Source: Aspidapion aeneum (Eukaryota; Arthropoda; Insecta; Coleoptera; Brentidae). From it: 64,000 bases of DNA. Each line of letters starts with the position of its first letter. Position 1 is the stretch's first letter. Below are positions 31,270 through 43,745 of this stretch, one piece after another. The notes under the pieces were generated by a model, which did no database searches, was not told where the DNA came from, and saw nothing but the letters and a program-made list of their open reading frames with translations. Where the stretch lies: assembly GCA_963576565.1 (NCBI GenBank), contig OY755042.1:8456372-8520371 (forward strand). The letters run 5' to 3'. The position numbers were made by a program, and so were the translations under genes.

Positions 31270-31820
31270 TAAAAGAAAAATAATACTTTAAAAGATAGCG
31301 TGCAGTATGTGAGTTTATGTCGCCAAGTTTTTTTTGAAAATTTTATTATTTAAAACTTTTTCTGTTTTAACCACGGAAAAGAGACAATCTAAAAGATTAA
31401 TATTTTCAGTATTATTGTTTTTAACTGTTGAATTGCTTAATAATTAAAAATTCGCATATACTAAAATTTATTTTAAGACCAATATCAGAACAAGAGTTTG
31501 TCAATAATTTTAGGTCTGAAAAAACCGCATCTGGGTCGCGAGCTAAAATATCTAGATACTATAAGTTAAGTTCAGATTTAGCATTCCGCAAAAGTGAATA
31601 GATTTGAGATATTAAAATTTTTCTGATTTTATCCAAAAGGTAGATTTTAAGAATTTATAACTTAGTTTGCCGAAAATCAGCTGTACATATTTTAATTTTG
31701 GAATAAAAAAATCCAAAAAAAATTTAGATAGCAAGTAAATAAATTGTAAATAAAAAGTCGTAATTTTTTATTTAAAAAAAAATTGTATTACACTTTCTGG
31801 TAGTTATTTTTTAATTTAAG
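31270..31820. other. Unassigned AT-rich sequence
   Basis: No open frame of note and no repeat partner seen in the window. Confidence 0.5.
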
Positions 31821-31821
31821 A

Positions 31822-32055
31822 GGAATTGTAAAAACGCACTTAAAAAATGCCTTAATCCTCCCATAAGACCCAATGTAAAAACCGATCCACCATTAACAGC
31901 TGATTTTTTTAGGTTCGAGGCTTGTATTTTTTGTTTGGCCTTGGTGAAAGATTTGTTGTATCGTTTGATAGGCGTCGACCTTGAGAAAATGAGTTGTTAA
32001 TGGTGGACCGGTTTTAACATGGATCTTATGGTGCGTTTTTTACAATTTCTCTAAA
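31822..32055. mobile_element. Palindromic MITE family B
   Basis: Arms AATTGTAAAAACGCAC ... CATAAGACCCAATGTAAAAA ... ATCCACCATTAACA are inverted on the right. The same GGGTCTTATGGGAG segment occurs at 12389-12402. Confidence 0.65.
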
Positions 32056-32322
32056 ATTACCTTACTATGTCAAGCAGTTTTGCTTAGCATTTGTGTTCTG
32101 TTAGCTAGCTATGGCAATAAGAAAGTTTTAAAAAAATTTTGCCAAACGTAGCTTAAATATTTATTAGAAAAATAACCACTAGCAGAGGTTCCATTTTCAA
32201 TTGAAAATGCTTAAGTGCAAAAAATAAATATTAAAAAGGAAAAATTTGTCAAGAAACAGAATTTTAGCAGTTTAAAAATAGCTAAATTAAAGTACTGCAA
32301 TATAATTTAAATCAATAGGGGC

Positions 32323-32523
32323 TTATTGGAATAAAACCCAACTTTATTTTAGAGTCGACTTTATTTTGACACATTTACACAGAAAACTAACAGCTGACCT
32401 CTCAAAATTGACATACTAAAGCCAAATTTAATAATAAAGACGCTAACTGTCATTTAACTTTTTATATGTAAATCTGTCACCATAGGGTCGATTTTAAAAT
32501 AAGGTCAGGTTTTATTCCAATAA
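32323..32523. mobile_element. Palindromic MITE family A, copy 4
   Basis: Ends CTTATTGGAATAAAACCC and CTTATTGGAATAAAACCTG. The internal CTAACAGCTGACC and CTAACTGTCATTTAAC blocks match the family. Confidence 0.65.
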
Positions 32524-32529
32524 GTGTCA

Positions 32530-33420
32530 ATATCTATCTCGGTTTTGCCGTTCTTGATTTTCACCGTGTCACTTTTTCGTATATTTTGGCAAATTTTTGC
32601 ATAGTTATGTTAATTTTTTAACACCGTGTTAATACAGATGTTTTAACAAAAAAATAAAAAAATTAAAAATTAATATTTTGACCTAAAAAAATTCAGACGT
32701 GTTGAAGACACAAATAGGTGTGTTTTGACTATTTAAACTTTTGGCAACACCATAGCTGGGGTAACTAGAAAACAAAATTCCGTTACATTATTGGGCTCAT
32801 AAGCATAATTGGTTGCGTTATGTTCAGCAGTACAAGAATGGTTTTGTTTGAGAAAGTTAAAAATTCACTTTTAAAAAATCCAGAAAACAATAAACGTGTA
32901 AAACATATAGGTAGACTTAAAATATAATTTTTTTTCTAATTCAATGAATAGAGGCCAAAATAGGGGGGTTACCCTACAAAAGGTCCGGTAGTTCTGAATT
33001 TTGGATATGTTGTTAAGCTCAGGAGGGTAGTTAAAAATCTGAGTTTTCGTCACCCCCACCCCTGTGCTCCCTCCGCGATCTTGAAAAAAACATAAAAAAT
33101 TGGCACTTTTTTTAGTTTTTTGCCTTTAATTTCGTTCCAGTACACTAAATCGCAAAAAGACAAAAATTTTTTAGAAGATATAATTATCTACAATCGGCTG
33201 GTACTATGGTTGTTCTGCGAGCAGTACTAACGGAGCTAGTTAATTTCCAAAAATGACTAAAATCAAGTGCTTGGGCAAATTTTCTGATTTTTTCTACTTT
33301 AGACGGCATAAGCTCCGAAATACTTTGTTCTAGGGTAAAAGTTCTAAGAACATATCTTGTAGAGAATTTTATCAGCTACAAAATCCATTCTTTAAATGTA
33401 TTTTAAATATTGTAATGGAG
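32530..33420. other. Unassigned AT-rich sequence
   Basis: No motif recognised. It leads into the array at 33430. Confidence 0.5.
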
Positions 33421-33429
33421 TGGGAGTAA

Positions 33430-34560
33430 TTTTTAACTTAAAATAAGTAAGTTAGAAAATAGTATTTTTTTTTAATTTAGCGCTTTAAACGGCACGTTTT
33501 ATATTTATTTTTATTTTTTTGTGTAAATTTAGTGACGTACAAAAAGGTAAGAGAGCTTAGGGGTCAAACACCTCCTTAAACTAACCACTTCTTCAAAAAC
33601 CCCCCCAGACCCCCCAAAATCTAACATATTTAGGTTTTCTCAAATTTTCTCAAAAAATACGCTTCTAAGAGAAAAATGTGTAATACACTTTATTGTAGAC
33701 AATGAAATTTTTTTTTGAAAAAGGTACAACTCGATGGGGGTCAACTATTTATAAACTCTTCCGCGGCGTCCGTTAATTGAAGTAAATTAAAAAAGTAAAA
33801 AAATATCCATGTTTTTTCCATGATTTATTCGATTTTTTTTTAAACCAAGGTTTATAGAACAAAATGTGTTATACATTATTGTAGCAAATAAAATTTCCTT
33901 TAAAATGCTGTACAAGAAAGTCGGATTGGTTTCATGGTTATAAGGCGCCCGTAAATTTAACCAATTTTAAAAAATCACAAATTAAAATATTTTTGTTACA
34001 AGTTTTATCTAATTTTTTCAAAAACTAAGCCTAATGTAAAAAAAAATGCTATGATGCACTTTATTGACAGTAAAATTCTCTTTTCAACGGTGGATAACTC
34101 GATAGGGTTTGACTTACAACGAACCCGCCAGCGACGTCCGTAAATGGGAGCCATTTAATTAATTTTTTTTAAAATTATGTTTTGCACAGGTTTTATTTGA
34201 TTTTCTGAAAACCATACCCTTTATCAAAAAAATTGTTTTTACTTCATTGTAGATAATAAAATTTCCTTTTAAACCTTTTGTAACATGGTAAAAAATATTT
34301 CATATTTACCGCTCCAGTGGTGTGCTTAATTTAAATCAATTTTTTTTAAATCACAAATTTTTTAAAATTGGTTTAATTTACGGGCGCCTGTGAAGTTATT
34401 ACCATGAAACGAATCCGACTTTGTTACACACCATTTAAAAGTAAATTTTATTATCTACAATAAAGTATAAACCACATTTTTTGATAAAGGGCTTGGTTTT
34501 TAAGAAAATCCAATAAAATATGTAACAGAATTAATTTTTTTGGTGATTTAAAAAAAATTG
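33430..34560. repeat. Degenerate array of 150-190 bp units
   Basis: Repeated phrases CTTTATTGTAGACAATAAA, AATTTCCTTTTAAA, GGCGTCCGTTAATTGA and TTTTCTCAAAAACTAAG recur five or six times, partly inverted about a point near 34260. The same unit recurs at 42110-42910 and in pieces at 49300-49400 and 50140-50400. Confidence 0.65.
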
Positions 34561-34950
34561 AAAAGATATTTTGGTTCATTCATAAAGAATCTTCCTCCCT
34601 TTCCAAAATATAATTTTGCTTGTGAGATTCCAGATTCTAAATTTATAAAATTGAATTTTATAAGCACAAAAATTTAGTTGGCAGATATGTTAAGAAATGG
34701 TCTAAATAGAGTTTAGTTTTGTATCAATAGGCAAAATGTAGGTTTAAATTTCTGTAAAGCTTAACTTGATAAGTATGTATTTTTTTATATAAGCTAAGTG
34801 TACAGAAAAGTATTAACATAGAGTGTTGTAAATAATATTTTTCTGGTCTGTCGTGTAAGTAATAATACTATAACAGATCCACTGTAATTATTGGATGCTA
34901 ACTTTCATTTAATTCATTTGATTTCATTTGATTGGTCTGTGCTACTAACA

Positions 34951-35089
34951 GCCGGTTTCCACTTATGCATGCCCACCCTGATTCAAAAAACTCATCAGGT
35001 GACGCTGCATTTAAAACCGGTGCAAATCCATGGGTCATCACGTGATGCGTTTTTTGAATCGGGGTGGGCATGTATTGGTGGAAACAGGG
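34951..35089. mobile_element. Short palindromic MITE
   Basis: Arms GGTTTCCACTTATGCATGCC ... GATTCAAAAAACTCATCA and the inverse (GTTTCCACCAATACATGCCC ... GATTCAAAAAACGCATCA) around about 40 bp holding GGTGACGC. Confidence 0.7.
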
Positions 35090-35124
35090 TATAAGACAAT
35101 ACGGCAATAACTAGTATACTACAC

Positions 35125-35455
35125 AGAAAAAAAAGCTGCGGTTCGGTCGGCGATTTTAATGACATGACGCGCTGCAAAAATTTGCAAGCAAAAAATTTCG
35201 GTCAAGTTGTAGCCTGCAAAAAATCTTCTTTTCGTTTGACATTGTGCATGGTTATGCATTGATTCCCCAGAATCTAGGTAAAAATTCCCCAGTTTGCATG
35301 CAAAAAAAATGGCACCGGACCGATAAAAATGGATTGCCTGCAACAATCAGCTGGATTTGTACTGCGCATGCACCTGGGCAAAATTTCATGCATTTGCCTG
35401 CAAATTTTATTGTCATCCACCATGTCAAGCGGCCTTTAACATAGCAGATCAAAAC
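35125..35455. repeat. TGCAWG-rich AT/GC mixed repeat
   Basis: TTTGCAGGC/GCCTGCAAA-like words recur on both strands (about 35175, 35212, 35335, 35397), giving imperfect inverted pairing. Probably another non-autonomous element; the termini are not clear. Confidence 0.4.
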
Positions 35456-35459
35456 TTAT

Positions 35460-36190
35460 TCATACCACATGAAGACCTAGTAGGCCGGCCCACTAAGCAC
35501 CCCCACGGTAGGCAATTTAATTTTTTCCTGATACTCTTTTCTTGAGCACAGAGGTTAGCTTAATAAAAAAAAAACGTTTTTGTAGTCGAAATAAAAGATA
35601 GAAAAAATAAAGTTGGTGTGTTAATAAAGTCGCAAAATAACATAATATGTGTCTCCTGGTTTACCTGCTAACTATTTTGGGATACACTTCTCCAGTTTTC
35701 TTAAATAATCGTCCCATAATTCCTCGCTATATAATGTTATGTTAAACAGTAGTCCATATTCCGAAATTAAAAGCCCCAAGCAAAACCGACTTTTTAACTT
35801 AATGTCTCCGTTAATTTTTACTACTTACAATCTAATGTCTGCTATACTTTCGAGTTTAAGTTTTTCATATTTTTAATCGATATAATTTATTTATAATTTA
35901 AGTTAAAGGTCATTTGCCGGAAAATATGTACAGTGCTATATTCTTTATCTTTGAGAAAACTAAACGCAAAGTTAGGCACACAATATTAATAATTACCCTT
36001 TCGGAAAGAACGCGATGAGCCCTAATTATGCTAAAATAAAAAACATGGGAACGTTTTTTGTTTTAGCATAATTAGGGCAAACGGTATCGAAGTAAAATCG
36101 ACGTTTTTTTTTAAATAGGAGAGAGCAAGGGAAAAATCGCCTGCTCAAAATAAAACCAAATTAACTGATCAGGTTTTTATCCATTATTCC
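35460..36190. other. Unassigned sequence
   Basis: AT-rich. A short inverted pair GCCCTAATTATGCTAAAA / TTTTAGCATAATTAGGGC occurs at 36018-36035 and 36061-36078. Confidence 0.5.
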
Positions 36191-36196
36191 TATATA

Positions 36197-36848
36197 CAGT
36201 GTGTCCACGTAAGTTGGCGGCATATGGGAAACTTTTTTATTATTAGCTTTACAAAAAAAAGTTATTCTTCATAAAAAGTTCTGCATGGTCCAAAACCTAA
36301 AATGCAACCATCAGATGTTAAATTTTTTCAGTCATATTACGAGGTTTGTCAAAAAATGTGATTTTTGCTCTAGAGTAAAGTACCTTTCGTTTTGACAATA
36401 TCGAAAATTGTTATAAAAAAAAGATGTTTAGAATTAAAAATAGCTTTCAAATATTCAACATTGTTTATTTACATTATTATTATTTGCATCCTAGACTAAT
36501 TATGCCTTAATGTGCAAACTTAAATTTCCAACGTAATCGCCGAGAAAATGTAGAAAAAAATATTTTTTTAATGTAAATAAACAATGTTGAATATTTGAAA
36601 GCTATTTTTAATTCTAAACATCTTTTCTTTATAACAATTTTCGATATCGTCAAAAAGAAAGGTACTTTACTCTAAAGCAAAAATCACATTTTTTGACAAA
36701 CCTCGAAATATGACTGAAAAAATTTAACATCTGATGGTTGCATTTTAGGTTTTGGACCATGCAGAACTTTTTATAAAGAATAACTTTTTTTCGTAAAGCT
36801 AATAATAAAAAAGTTTCCCATATGCCGCCAACTTACGTGGACACACTG
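36197..36848. mobile_element. Near-perfect palindromic TA element, 652 bp
   Basis: Ends CAGTGTGTCCACGTAAGTTG and its inverse, flanked by TA (36195-36196, 36849-36850). The arms are about 285 bp and almost identical; the loop of about 80 bp holds TTTGCATCCTAGACTAATTA. Confidence 0.88.
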
Positions 36849-37205
36849 TATATTTTTTCCAATTGGTTAATAAATACCGAAGCTATAATATACCGCGTGA
36901 CCAAGTCCCACATCTAGGGGAATTGAATAGAATAGAATGAATAGAAATTGAGGTTTTCGAAAATAATGTCATTCGAAATTTAGGTGTTTTGTTAAAATGT
37001 CTTCGAAAAAGTGTTTTTGAAAACCGTGGTTTTGGAAAACGGACAGCGACCCACCACGCATTTAAATAAAACTGACAAGTTGACCTTTCGCGAACCGATG
37101 CTTTCCGTTCGGCGTTCTGCCATGCAATCCTTATGGCCCATAAATGCCGTTCAAAAAAGCGAAAATTGGTTTTTGTCGATTTTAATAAAACACAGTCAAT
37201 AGTCC

Positions 37206-38372
37206 ACACAAAGTTTGTTCTGCAGTTTTTCTAGATGTAGCACAAGCATTTGACAAAGTGTGGCATGAAGGCCTTACTTTTAAACTAAAAGGGTTTCTGC
37301 CAAAACAATATTCGGAAATTTTGGAATCATACATATCTGATAGACATTTTAGAGTAAAACAGGAAGACTCATACTCAAATTTAAGAGAAATTCAAGCAGG
37401 CGTGCCCCAGGGTAGCGTACTAGGCCCTTATCTATACTTATTATTCACTTGCGATATCCCAAAGCCAGAAAATTGTCACTTAGCAACATTTGCAGATGAT
37501 ACTGGTTTATTGACGGTAAAAAAATCTATTGAAAAATGCATAGAAAAACTTCAGGAAGCAGTCACCGAAGTTCACAGTTGGACCACAAAGTGGCGAATAA
37601 AATTAAATGAAACCAAATCAATTCATGTTGATTTTACAAACAAAAATATAAATCACATACAAATAACAATTAACAACATTTCCGTACCATATTTAAATCA
37701 GGCAAAATATCTCGGTATAACACTTGATGCCAAATTGCGCTGGAAAGCACATGTTAAGAAAAAAAAAAGAACTTGAGTTAAGGTATAGAAAAATGAACTG
37801 GCTAATTGAAAGGAAGTCCAATTTAACAATTTATAATAAGTTACTGCTTTATAGACAAATACTGAAACCAGTATGGACATATGGTATTCAACTATTGTTG
37901 GGGTTGTGCTAAAGAGAGTAACATTCTAGTTTTACAGAGATTTCAAAATAAAGTATTAAGAAACATTGTGGATGCACCTTGGTACGTTCGAAATAGTGAC
38001 CTTCATCGAGATCTAAAAATCGAAACTGTAGCAGAGACTATAAAAAAGTACGCAAAAAGCCATGAAGATAGACTCCATCGGCATGTGAATGTGGAAGCAA
38101 TTCAGCTTCTAGACAATACTATGCTAGTTCGAAGACTAAAAAGAGTGAAACCGTTTGAGCTAGTAAACTAAGTGAATTATATAAAACAAAATAATGCTAT
38201 ATACACAACACAATTGTGAGTTACAGACTAAACAAAGCAGGGAGAACTGTTGAGTGAACCCTAAGTTTAAATCTGACTTTTCTAGTAAATTTAGCTAAAA
38301 CAAAATTGCTAATTAGTCTTACTGACTAGATTGTAATACAATAAACACAGTGTGTTTGACAAATAAAAAAAA
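37206..38372 (+). pseudogene. Jockey-like non-LTR retrotransposon, 5'-truncated
   Basis: Encodes the RT from VFLDVAQAFDKVWHEGL through GVPQGSVLGPYLYLLF, the catalytic FADDTGLL and NQAKYLGITLDAKLRWKAH, then the C-terminal part to [10 protein letters not shown]. Frame is lost in a 10-A run near 37760 and again near 37890, where the other copy (4795-5557, minus) has [10 protein letters not shown]. The fingers and endonuclease are missing. The 3' UTR ends in a tail of A around 38365-38372. It is an ordinary dead-on-arrival LINE insertion. Confidence 0.9.
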
Positions 38373-38623
38373 AATAGTCCACTAAAAATAGTAAAAAATA
38401 GGCCTTACGATGCATAAATTGCAAGACGAGTTGGATCGCGGAAATTTGTTCGAAAACACGTTGTTCGAAAATCATTTGTTTGAAAGTTCGATAACATTTT
38501 TTTCGAATAAAAAACTGTTTCTTCGGAAACAATTTTTCGAAAAAAAATTTTTAAGACGCGTCTTGCCAAAGATAACACAACTCACATAGTTCCACTAAGG
38601 GATCCATTTCCAACATATCTTTA

Positions 38624-39032
38624 AAAAAACTTCCCTGACTTCTTTCCCGGTATCCTAGAGGGTGTAAAACCGAACCAAACCAAAACATTTTTTAGAAAAA
38701 TTATTTCCCTAAATTAGCTTTCCGGTCCTCATTTTGGGAGGTTGAAATTGGTGTTATTCTAACCTTTGTCAATTGAGCGCAAATGTTGATATTATCCTAA
38801 TCTGTGACTTGGAACATTTTTTGTTGGTGGAAAATGTCAGGGGATATCTGGACCGGCAGGTAGGATACGTTTGCGATCGATTGACAAAGGTTGGGAAGAC
38901 ACCAATTTCGACCTCCGAAAAGAGGAGCTAATTAAGGAAAATAATTTTTCGAAAAAATGCTTTGCTTTAGTTTGGTTCGGTTTGGATTCACACCCTCTAG
39001 GATCCCGGAAAAGAAGTCAGGGAAGTTTTTTT
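38624..39032. mobile_element. Foldback repeat with CTTCCCTGACTTC ends
   Basis: Arms CTTCCCTGACTTCTTTCCCG ... CCTAGAGGGTGTAAAACCG and the inverse with CCTAGAGGGTGTGAATCC. Single ends also occur at about 27040-27080 and 39640-39672. Confidence 0.65.
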
Positions 39033-39689
39033 TGAAAAAATATGTTAGAAAAAGATATACACCAACAGTTTTAAGTTTTACCAATTTTTTAGAAACGAAT
39101 GTTTATCAAAAACAGTTTTGTGTAGACAACGAAATTTATTAAGTTAGATTAGGTAAGGTGGCAGACCACTAACTGGCACGTCAGCTGATCTCCTCTATAT
39201 ATAATATAAACCTTAACCATTTCATCTGTAAACTAACCACAAATCAGGCCAGCGCGCCTAGCTCTTCTCGTACGTATTGTTCTTCTAGATCTGGAAAGTA
39301 AAGATTTAGAGCGTTACATCTCGTTCTGGCAAGGCAGCAACAAGTCTTATGCTCTCAGGTTCTTCCTCGTCTCTACATCTACTGCAGTAGTCGATTGCCG
39401 GTATGTTTAGACGGGACAAGACGCTAGCCCTACCAAGTTCACTTTGGCTCCCTGACTTCCGCATGCGCAGATCTACCAATATTATTTACCTCATGTATTA
39501 CAGGGTGATTTTCACTTGATTTCTAACCACATGAAAATAGAAAGTTTCAAAAACCTAACCTAACGAAACCTAATCAAATCTAACCAAACCGAACCAAAGC
39601 AAACTAAACCAATAATTTGTTTCAAAACAAAAACTTTCCTGACTTCCTACCCGGGATCCTAGAGGATGTAAATATAAAGATCGTTTCTT

Positions 39690-39845
39690 ATTTGTACCTT
39701 TTATTGTTGAGACCGTGGGCCTGGGCCCGTGGGAAGAGGAAGCTAAGTAAAAAAATTAAACATCAAAAAGTTTGTAGTTTTATATCCCAACGGATAGGCC
39801 TCGCAATTCAAAGGGGTAATGCGGCTTCAATTTTGGTAACAATTA
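39690..39845 (+). pseudogene. Decayed retroelement C-terminal domain, copy 3
   Basis: Plus strand WARGKRKLSKKIKHQKVCSF followed by ISQRIGLAIQRGNAASILVT. The block QRISxAIQRGNAAS is the characteristic C-terminus of the same RT-linked protein as at 5897-6480 and 29938-30470. Only this tail survives. Confidence 0.6.
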
Positions 39846-39853
39846 GGTCTGTC

Positions 39854-40712
39854 CGGAATGGGACAACTGGGCGCCGCCAACTCGGCGCCGCCAACTGAGC
39901 GCCGCCAACTGGGCGCCGGACTAATATTTTTTTTTCTATAAAATGTGTAGATGAAAAATAAAATATATTATTTATATAAAAACATCTTTAAAAAATCCTT
40001 TACGCAATTTTTTTTAAATTTGTTTTTGTTGAAGTAAACTGGTAAACTGGTAACACTACAATTTACGTTTTTTATTATAACAATGGCGGATCCAAAAATC
40101 AAAATGGCGGATACGGCGGATTTTCTTATTTACTAACCGATTTGTCTCAAACTTGAAATATTACATTGCTTGAGGTCATTTAACAAAAATTTTTTAAGTT
40201 CGAGTAAAAAATTGTGTTAAATGACGTCAAGCAATGTAATATTTCAAGTTTCAGACAAATCGATTAGTAAATAAGGAAACCCGCCATTTTGGATCCTCCA
40301 TTTTGATTTTTTTAAGTTTGAGTAAAACATTTTGTTAAATGACCTCAAGCAATGTAATATTTCAAGTTTGATTCAAATCGGTTAGTAAATAAGAAAATCC
40401 GCCATTTTGGATCCGCCATTTTGATTTTTGGATCCGCCATTGTTGTAATAAAAAACGTAAATTGCAGTGCTACCAGGTTACGAAACACTACAGCTACCAA
40501 GATTTGACAGTCGACTTAATGGATTTAACTTTACTTAACAAAAACAAATTTAAAAAAAATTGCGTAAAGGATTTTTTAAAGATGTTTTAATAAAAATAAT
40601 ATATTTTATCTTTCATCTACACATTTTATCAAAAAAAAATTTTTAGTCCGGCGCCGAGTTGATCGGCGCCCAGTTGGCGGCGCCGAGTTGGCGGCGCATT
40701 CGTCCTAGACCG
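39854..40712. mobile_element. 859-bp element with GC-rich inverted ends
   Basis: Perfect 8-bp duplication GGTCTGTC at 39846-39853 and 40713-40720. Ends are CGGAATGGGACAACTGGGCG and CGGTCTAGGACGAATGCGCC, followed by three or four GGCGCCGCCAACT repeats. Long inverted arms follow (AAACATCTTTAAAAAATCC; AATGGCGGATCC). The superfamily is not certain: an 8-bp duplication fits hAT or P. Confidence 0.85.
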
Positions 40713-40720
40713 GGTCTGTC

Positions 40721-41060
40721 TGGTCTGGAAGAAATGTTTTATTTATAGTGTATTATTGTTATTATTATTATTTTTTATTATTATTTTACTTTTCTCATGT
40801 ATATTATATATTATTCTATTTTCATGTTTTTTATTATGTTTATCTTTCTAACAAAGTGAAAAGTGATATGAAATGGGCCCACTGTTGCCAATTTTTAGGT
40901 GACAGCTCGTGACAATTTCGACCAATAAAAACGCAAACAATTTTGACAGACAACTAACCAAATAAAGTTATGTGATTGAAGGGAAGTAACCCCAATTTTT
41001 CTTTCCTTGATTTTTTGTTTGTGGACATTGTGAAAAATGAGTATATAAATTTGGGTACGG
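40721..41060. other. Unassigned sequence
   Basis: A (TTA)n-like stretch at 40755-40790, then unremarkable AT-rich DNA. Confidence 0.5.
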
Positions 41061-41064
41061 AAAA

Positions 41065-41290
41065 ATTCGCCAGCAGCTTTGCCGCGGGCCGATTCGCCGT
41101 ATGGACAATTCGCCGCGAGAGGTTATGTTTAATTTTTATTTAAATATAATTTATTTTTTCTTAAATTATAGCTCCCCTGTCCTGTTGTTGGGAGATCAAA
41201 ATCTGTGTTAAACCTAACCGCAGTCAATTTATCGCAAACATATCCTAACAGGTTTGTGTCCTCCCAAAAAAAATTGTTTTTCGAAAAAAA
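41065..41290 (+). repeat. Dispersed repeat, intact relative of 46690-47290
   Basis: GCCGATTCGCCGTATGGACA ... AGATCAAAATCTGTGTTAAA ... ATCGCAAACATATCCTAAC matches 46730-46868 plus 47244-47280, where a LINE fragment splits it. Confidence 0.7.
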
Positions 41291-41794
41291 AATGCTTTTT
41301 CAAAATACTAATTCATTAAAGTGAAAACTGAATTTTAAATTTGGAAAATGTACCTATTAGTAAAAAATCTACCTACTTAGTTAATGTCAATTCCAACTAA
41401 AAGCAACCTTCGGCCAATGTCGTTAATGTTGTAATACCTATAGGTACTAAAATAGAAATCCTTACGAAAAACAAAAAGCTATTTATTTTAATATGACCAC
41501 ACATTTATAAATCGATATATAATTAAACATGTAATAAAGTTGTAAATTTTAAATTATGGTAAAATTTAGAATAAAATATATATTCTTACAAGTCAGAATT
41601 TTCAAAAATCTTTTTGTCTGTCCGTTCATCTCTCCGTCTGGATAACAATAACTCCAAAATTCCTAAGCCTATTTCAATCAAATTTTACATAAATATACAG
41701 GGTCATGTTGTGAAGAGCCCTATTCTAGCCCATTCCCAGTTTTTCAGGAAAGTTATCAGGGAAAGTTCTACACAGAGAGGCGGCGCCAATTTGT

Positions 41795-41990
41795 ATATTT
41801 TCTCAGGGCTACCAAAACGGACGGGCCACGATCCTCCACTTTGTTGACGTCACATCCGGGGCTGATTTTTTTTTGTTGGCCACGTTACGACACAGCTGAT
41901 TGTCATTGAAATATTGAAGTTGGAATGACGGTTCATAAATATTTGATTTTTTTTTAAATAAAGCCGGTTTTGAGATTGTTTTTACTATAT
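41795..41990. repeat. Dispersed repeat, inverse of 12725-12925
   Basis: See 12725-12925. The core CACTTTGTTGACGTCACATC is identical in inverse. Confidence 0.6.
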
Positions 41991-42109
41991 TCTTTTTCTC
42001 TCTCTCTAAGTTGATGTCCTAAAGCCACAATGATAGATAAATGAAACAAAAATGTTTAAAATCCAACCTAAAAATAATATATTAGTTTGTTAAATTTTAG
42101 CTGCAAAAT

Positions 42110-42910
42110 CCCCAAAACCTGAGATTTTGAGCTTTCCTTAAAATTTTATCAAAAACTAAGCTTCTAAGGAAAAAATAAGTAATTACCTTTATTATAGACA
42201 ATAAAATTTCCTTGTTAGCGATGTATAAGTCGGCGGGGTATGACCAATGACAAATTTTCCAGCGGCGTCCGATTATTAAGGTAATGTAAAAAAAATTAAA
42301 AAAAGCATATGTTTTACCCGATTTTCTGTAAAACTAAGGTCCGTATCAGAAATTGTGTTTCATAGCTGATTGTAGAAAACAAAATTTCCTTTTAAGTGAT
42401 GTATAATAAGGGAAGATTAGTTTTATTTATTACAATTTAGGAGCGTCCGTAAATTACATCAGTTTTGAAAAATCACTAAACTTTTTTTACAAGTTTTATC
42501 CAATTTTCTCAAAAACTAAGCTTTTTGTGAAAAAAATTATTTTACACTTTATTGTAGAAAATGAAATTCCCTTTTTACCAATGTATAAGTCAGTCAGACT
42601 AATACCAAACTTTCCAGCGGCGTCCGTTTATTGAGAAAATGTTAAAAATTTTAAAAAAGCTACATGTTTGTCACATGTTTTCCAGGATTATCTTAAAAAC
42701 CAAGTTTTAAGAAAATCGGGTACATTAATAAACGGACGTCGCTGGAGTGTTTGCCATCGTACCTGACTGACTTGTATATCACTAGAAAGGAAATTTTATT
42801 GTCTGCAATAAAAGTATTTCGATATTTTTCCTAAAAAGCTTAGTTTTAAAGAAAATTTAAAAAAATCCTAAAAATTTCAGGTTTTGGGGTTTCTGGAAAG
42901 TTTTTGGAGG
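42110..42910. repeat. Degenerate array, sister of 33430-34560
   Basis: Units with TTCCAGCGGCGTCCGTTTAT, CAATAAAATTTCCTT and TTCTCAAAAACTAAGC. The right part is inverted relative to the left around 42700. Confidence 0.65.
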
Positions 42911-43046
42911 TTTTTGCAGCTAAAATTTAAAAAACTTTCTGTTTCATTGTCGCTTTAAGGCGTCAACTTAATTAAGTTTTCAGAAATTCGAACACGACTA
43001 TAGGAGGAGGGGGATAAAAAATACTCTGCCAATATATGGGCCCCTA

Positions 43047-43565
43047 AGCTCACACTAGGTACTATAGTTATAGTTTACGTGTGAGCTAATATAACTAAAA
43101 ACTGAAATATATTTTATTCATCTCCAGACTAAATTACCTTTTGTTTGATACCACACAAGCCATGTTTTGACTTAAACTCAAATGTTTAAAATCTACCCCC
43201 ACCCTTAAAAAAAGCAAAAACTAAAATGTATTTTGTTAAACTCCGGACTCAATTACCTTTCGTTTGATATCACACACGCCATATTTTCACTTAATAAACT
43301 CTAATTTTTGAAATATACCCCCACCCTTTTTTTAAAATAAATTAAAATGTATTTTGTTTAACTCCAGACTCAATTACCTTTCGTTTGATATCACACACGC
43401 CATATTTTCACATAAACTCTAATTCTTGAAATTTACCCCCACCCTTTCATTTGGTTTGTGTTCGGTGGATTTTGTTCATTTTTAAATGGGACCATCTCGA
43501 CCCAAGACCCAGCCTAGTTACCAAATTTCATTAAAATCGGCCAAGCGGTCGTTACAGACAGACAT

Positions 43566-43607
<42 letters not shown>

Positions 43608-43745
43608 GGCGCAACAAAAAAGTTTCAAAATCATCTGAAACGCAAAGATATATAAAAAATTTTAAAATCGGAGCAACTTTTTTTTTCTCGAAAAAATTAG
43701 GATCACCATAGCTCACACTACTATAGTATAGTATATGTGTGAGCT
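43047..43745. repeat. Hairpin-ended repeat element, copy 2
   Basis: Hairpins AGCTCACACTA...GTGTGAGCT at 43047-43087 and 43710-43745. Three units similar to those at 6740-7080 and a (CAGA)n run at 43553-43609. Homology to copy 1 begins about 30 bp before the left hairpin (ATACTCTGCCAAT). Confidence 0.75.
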
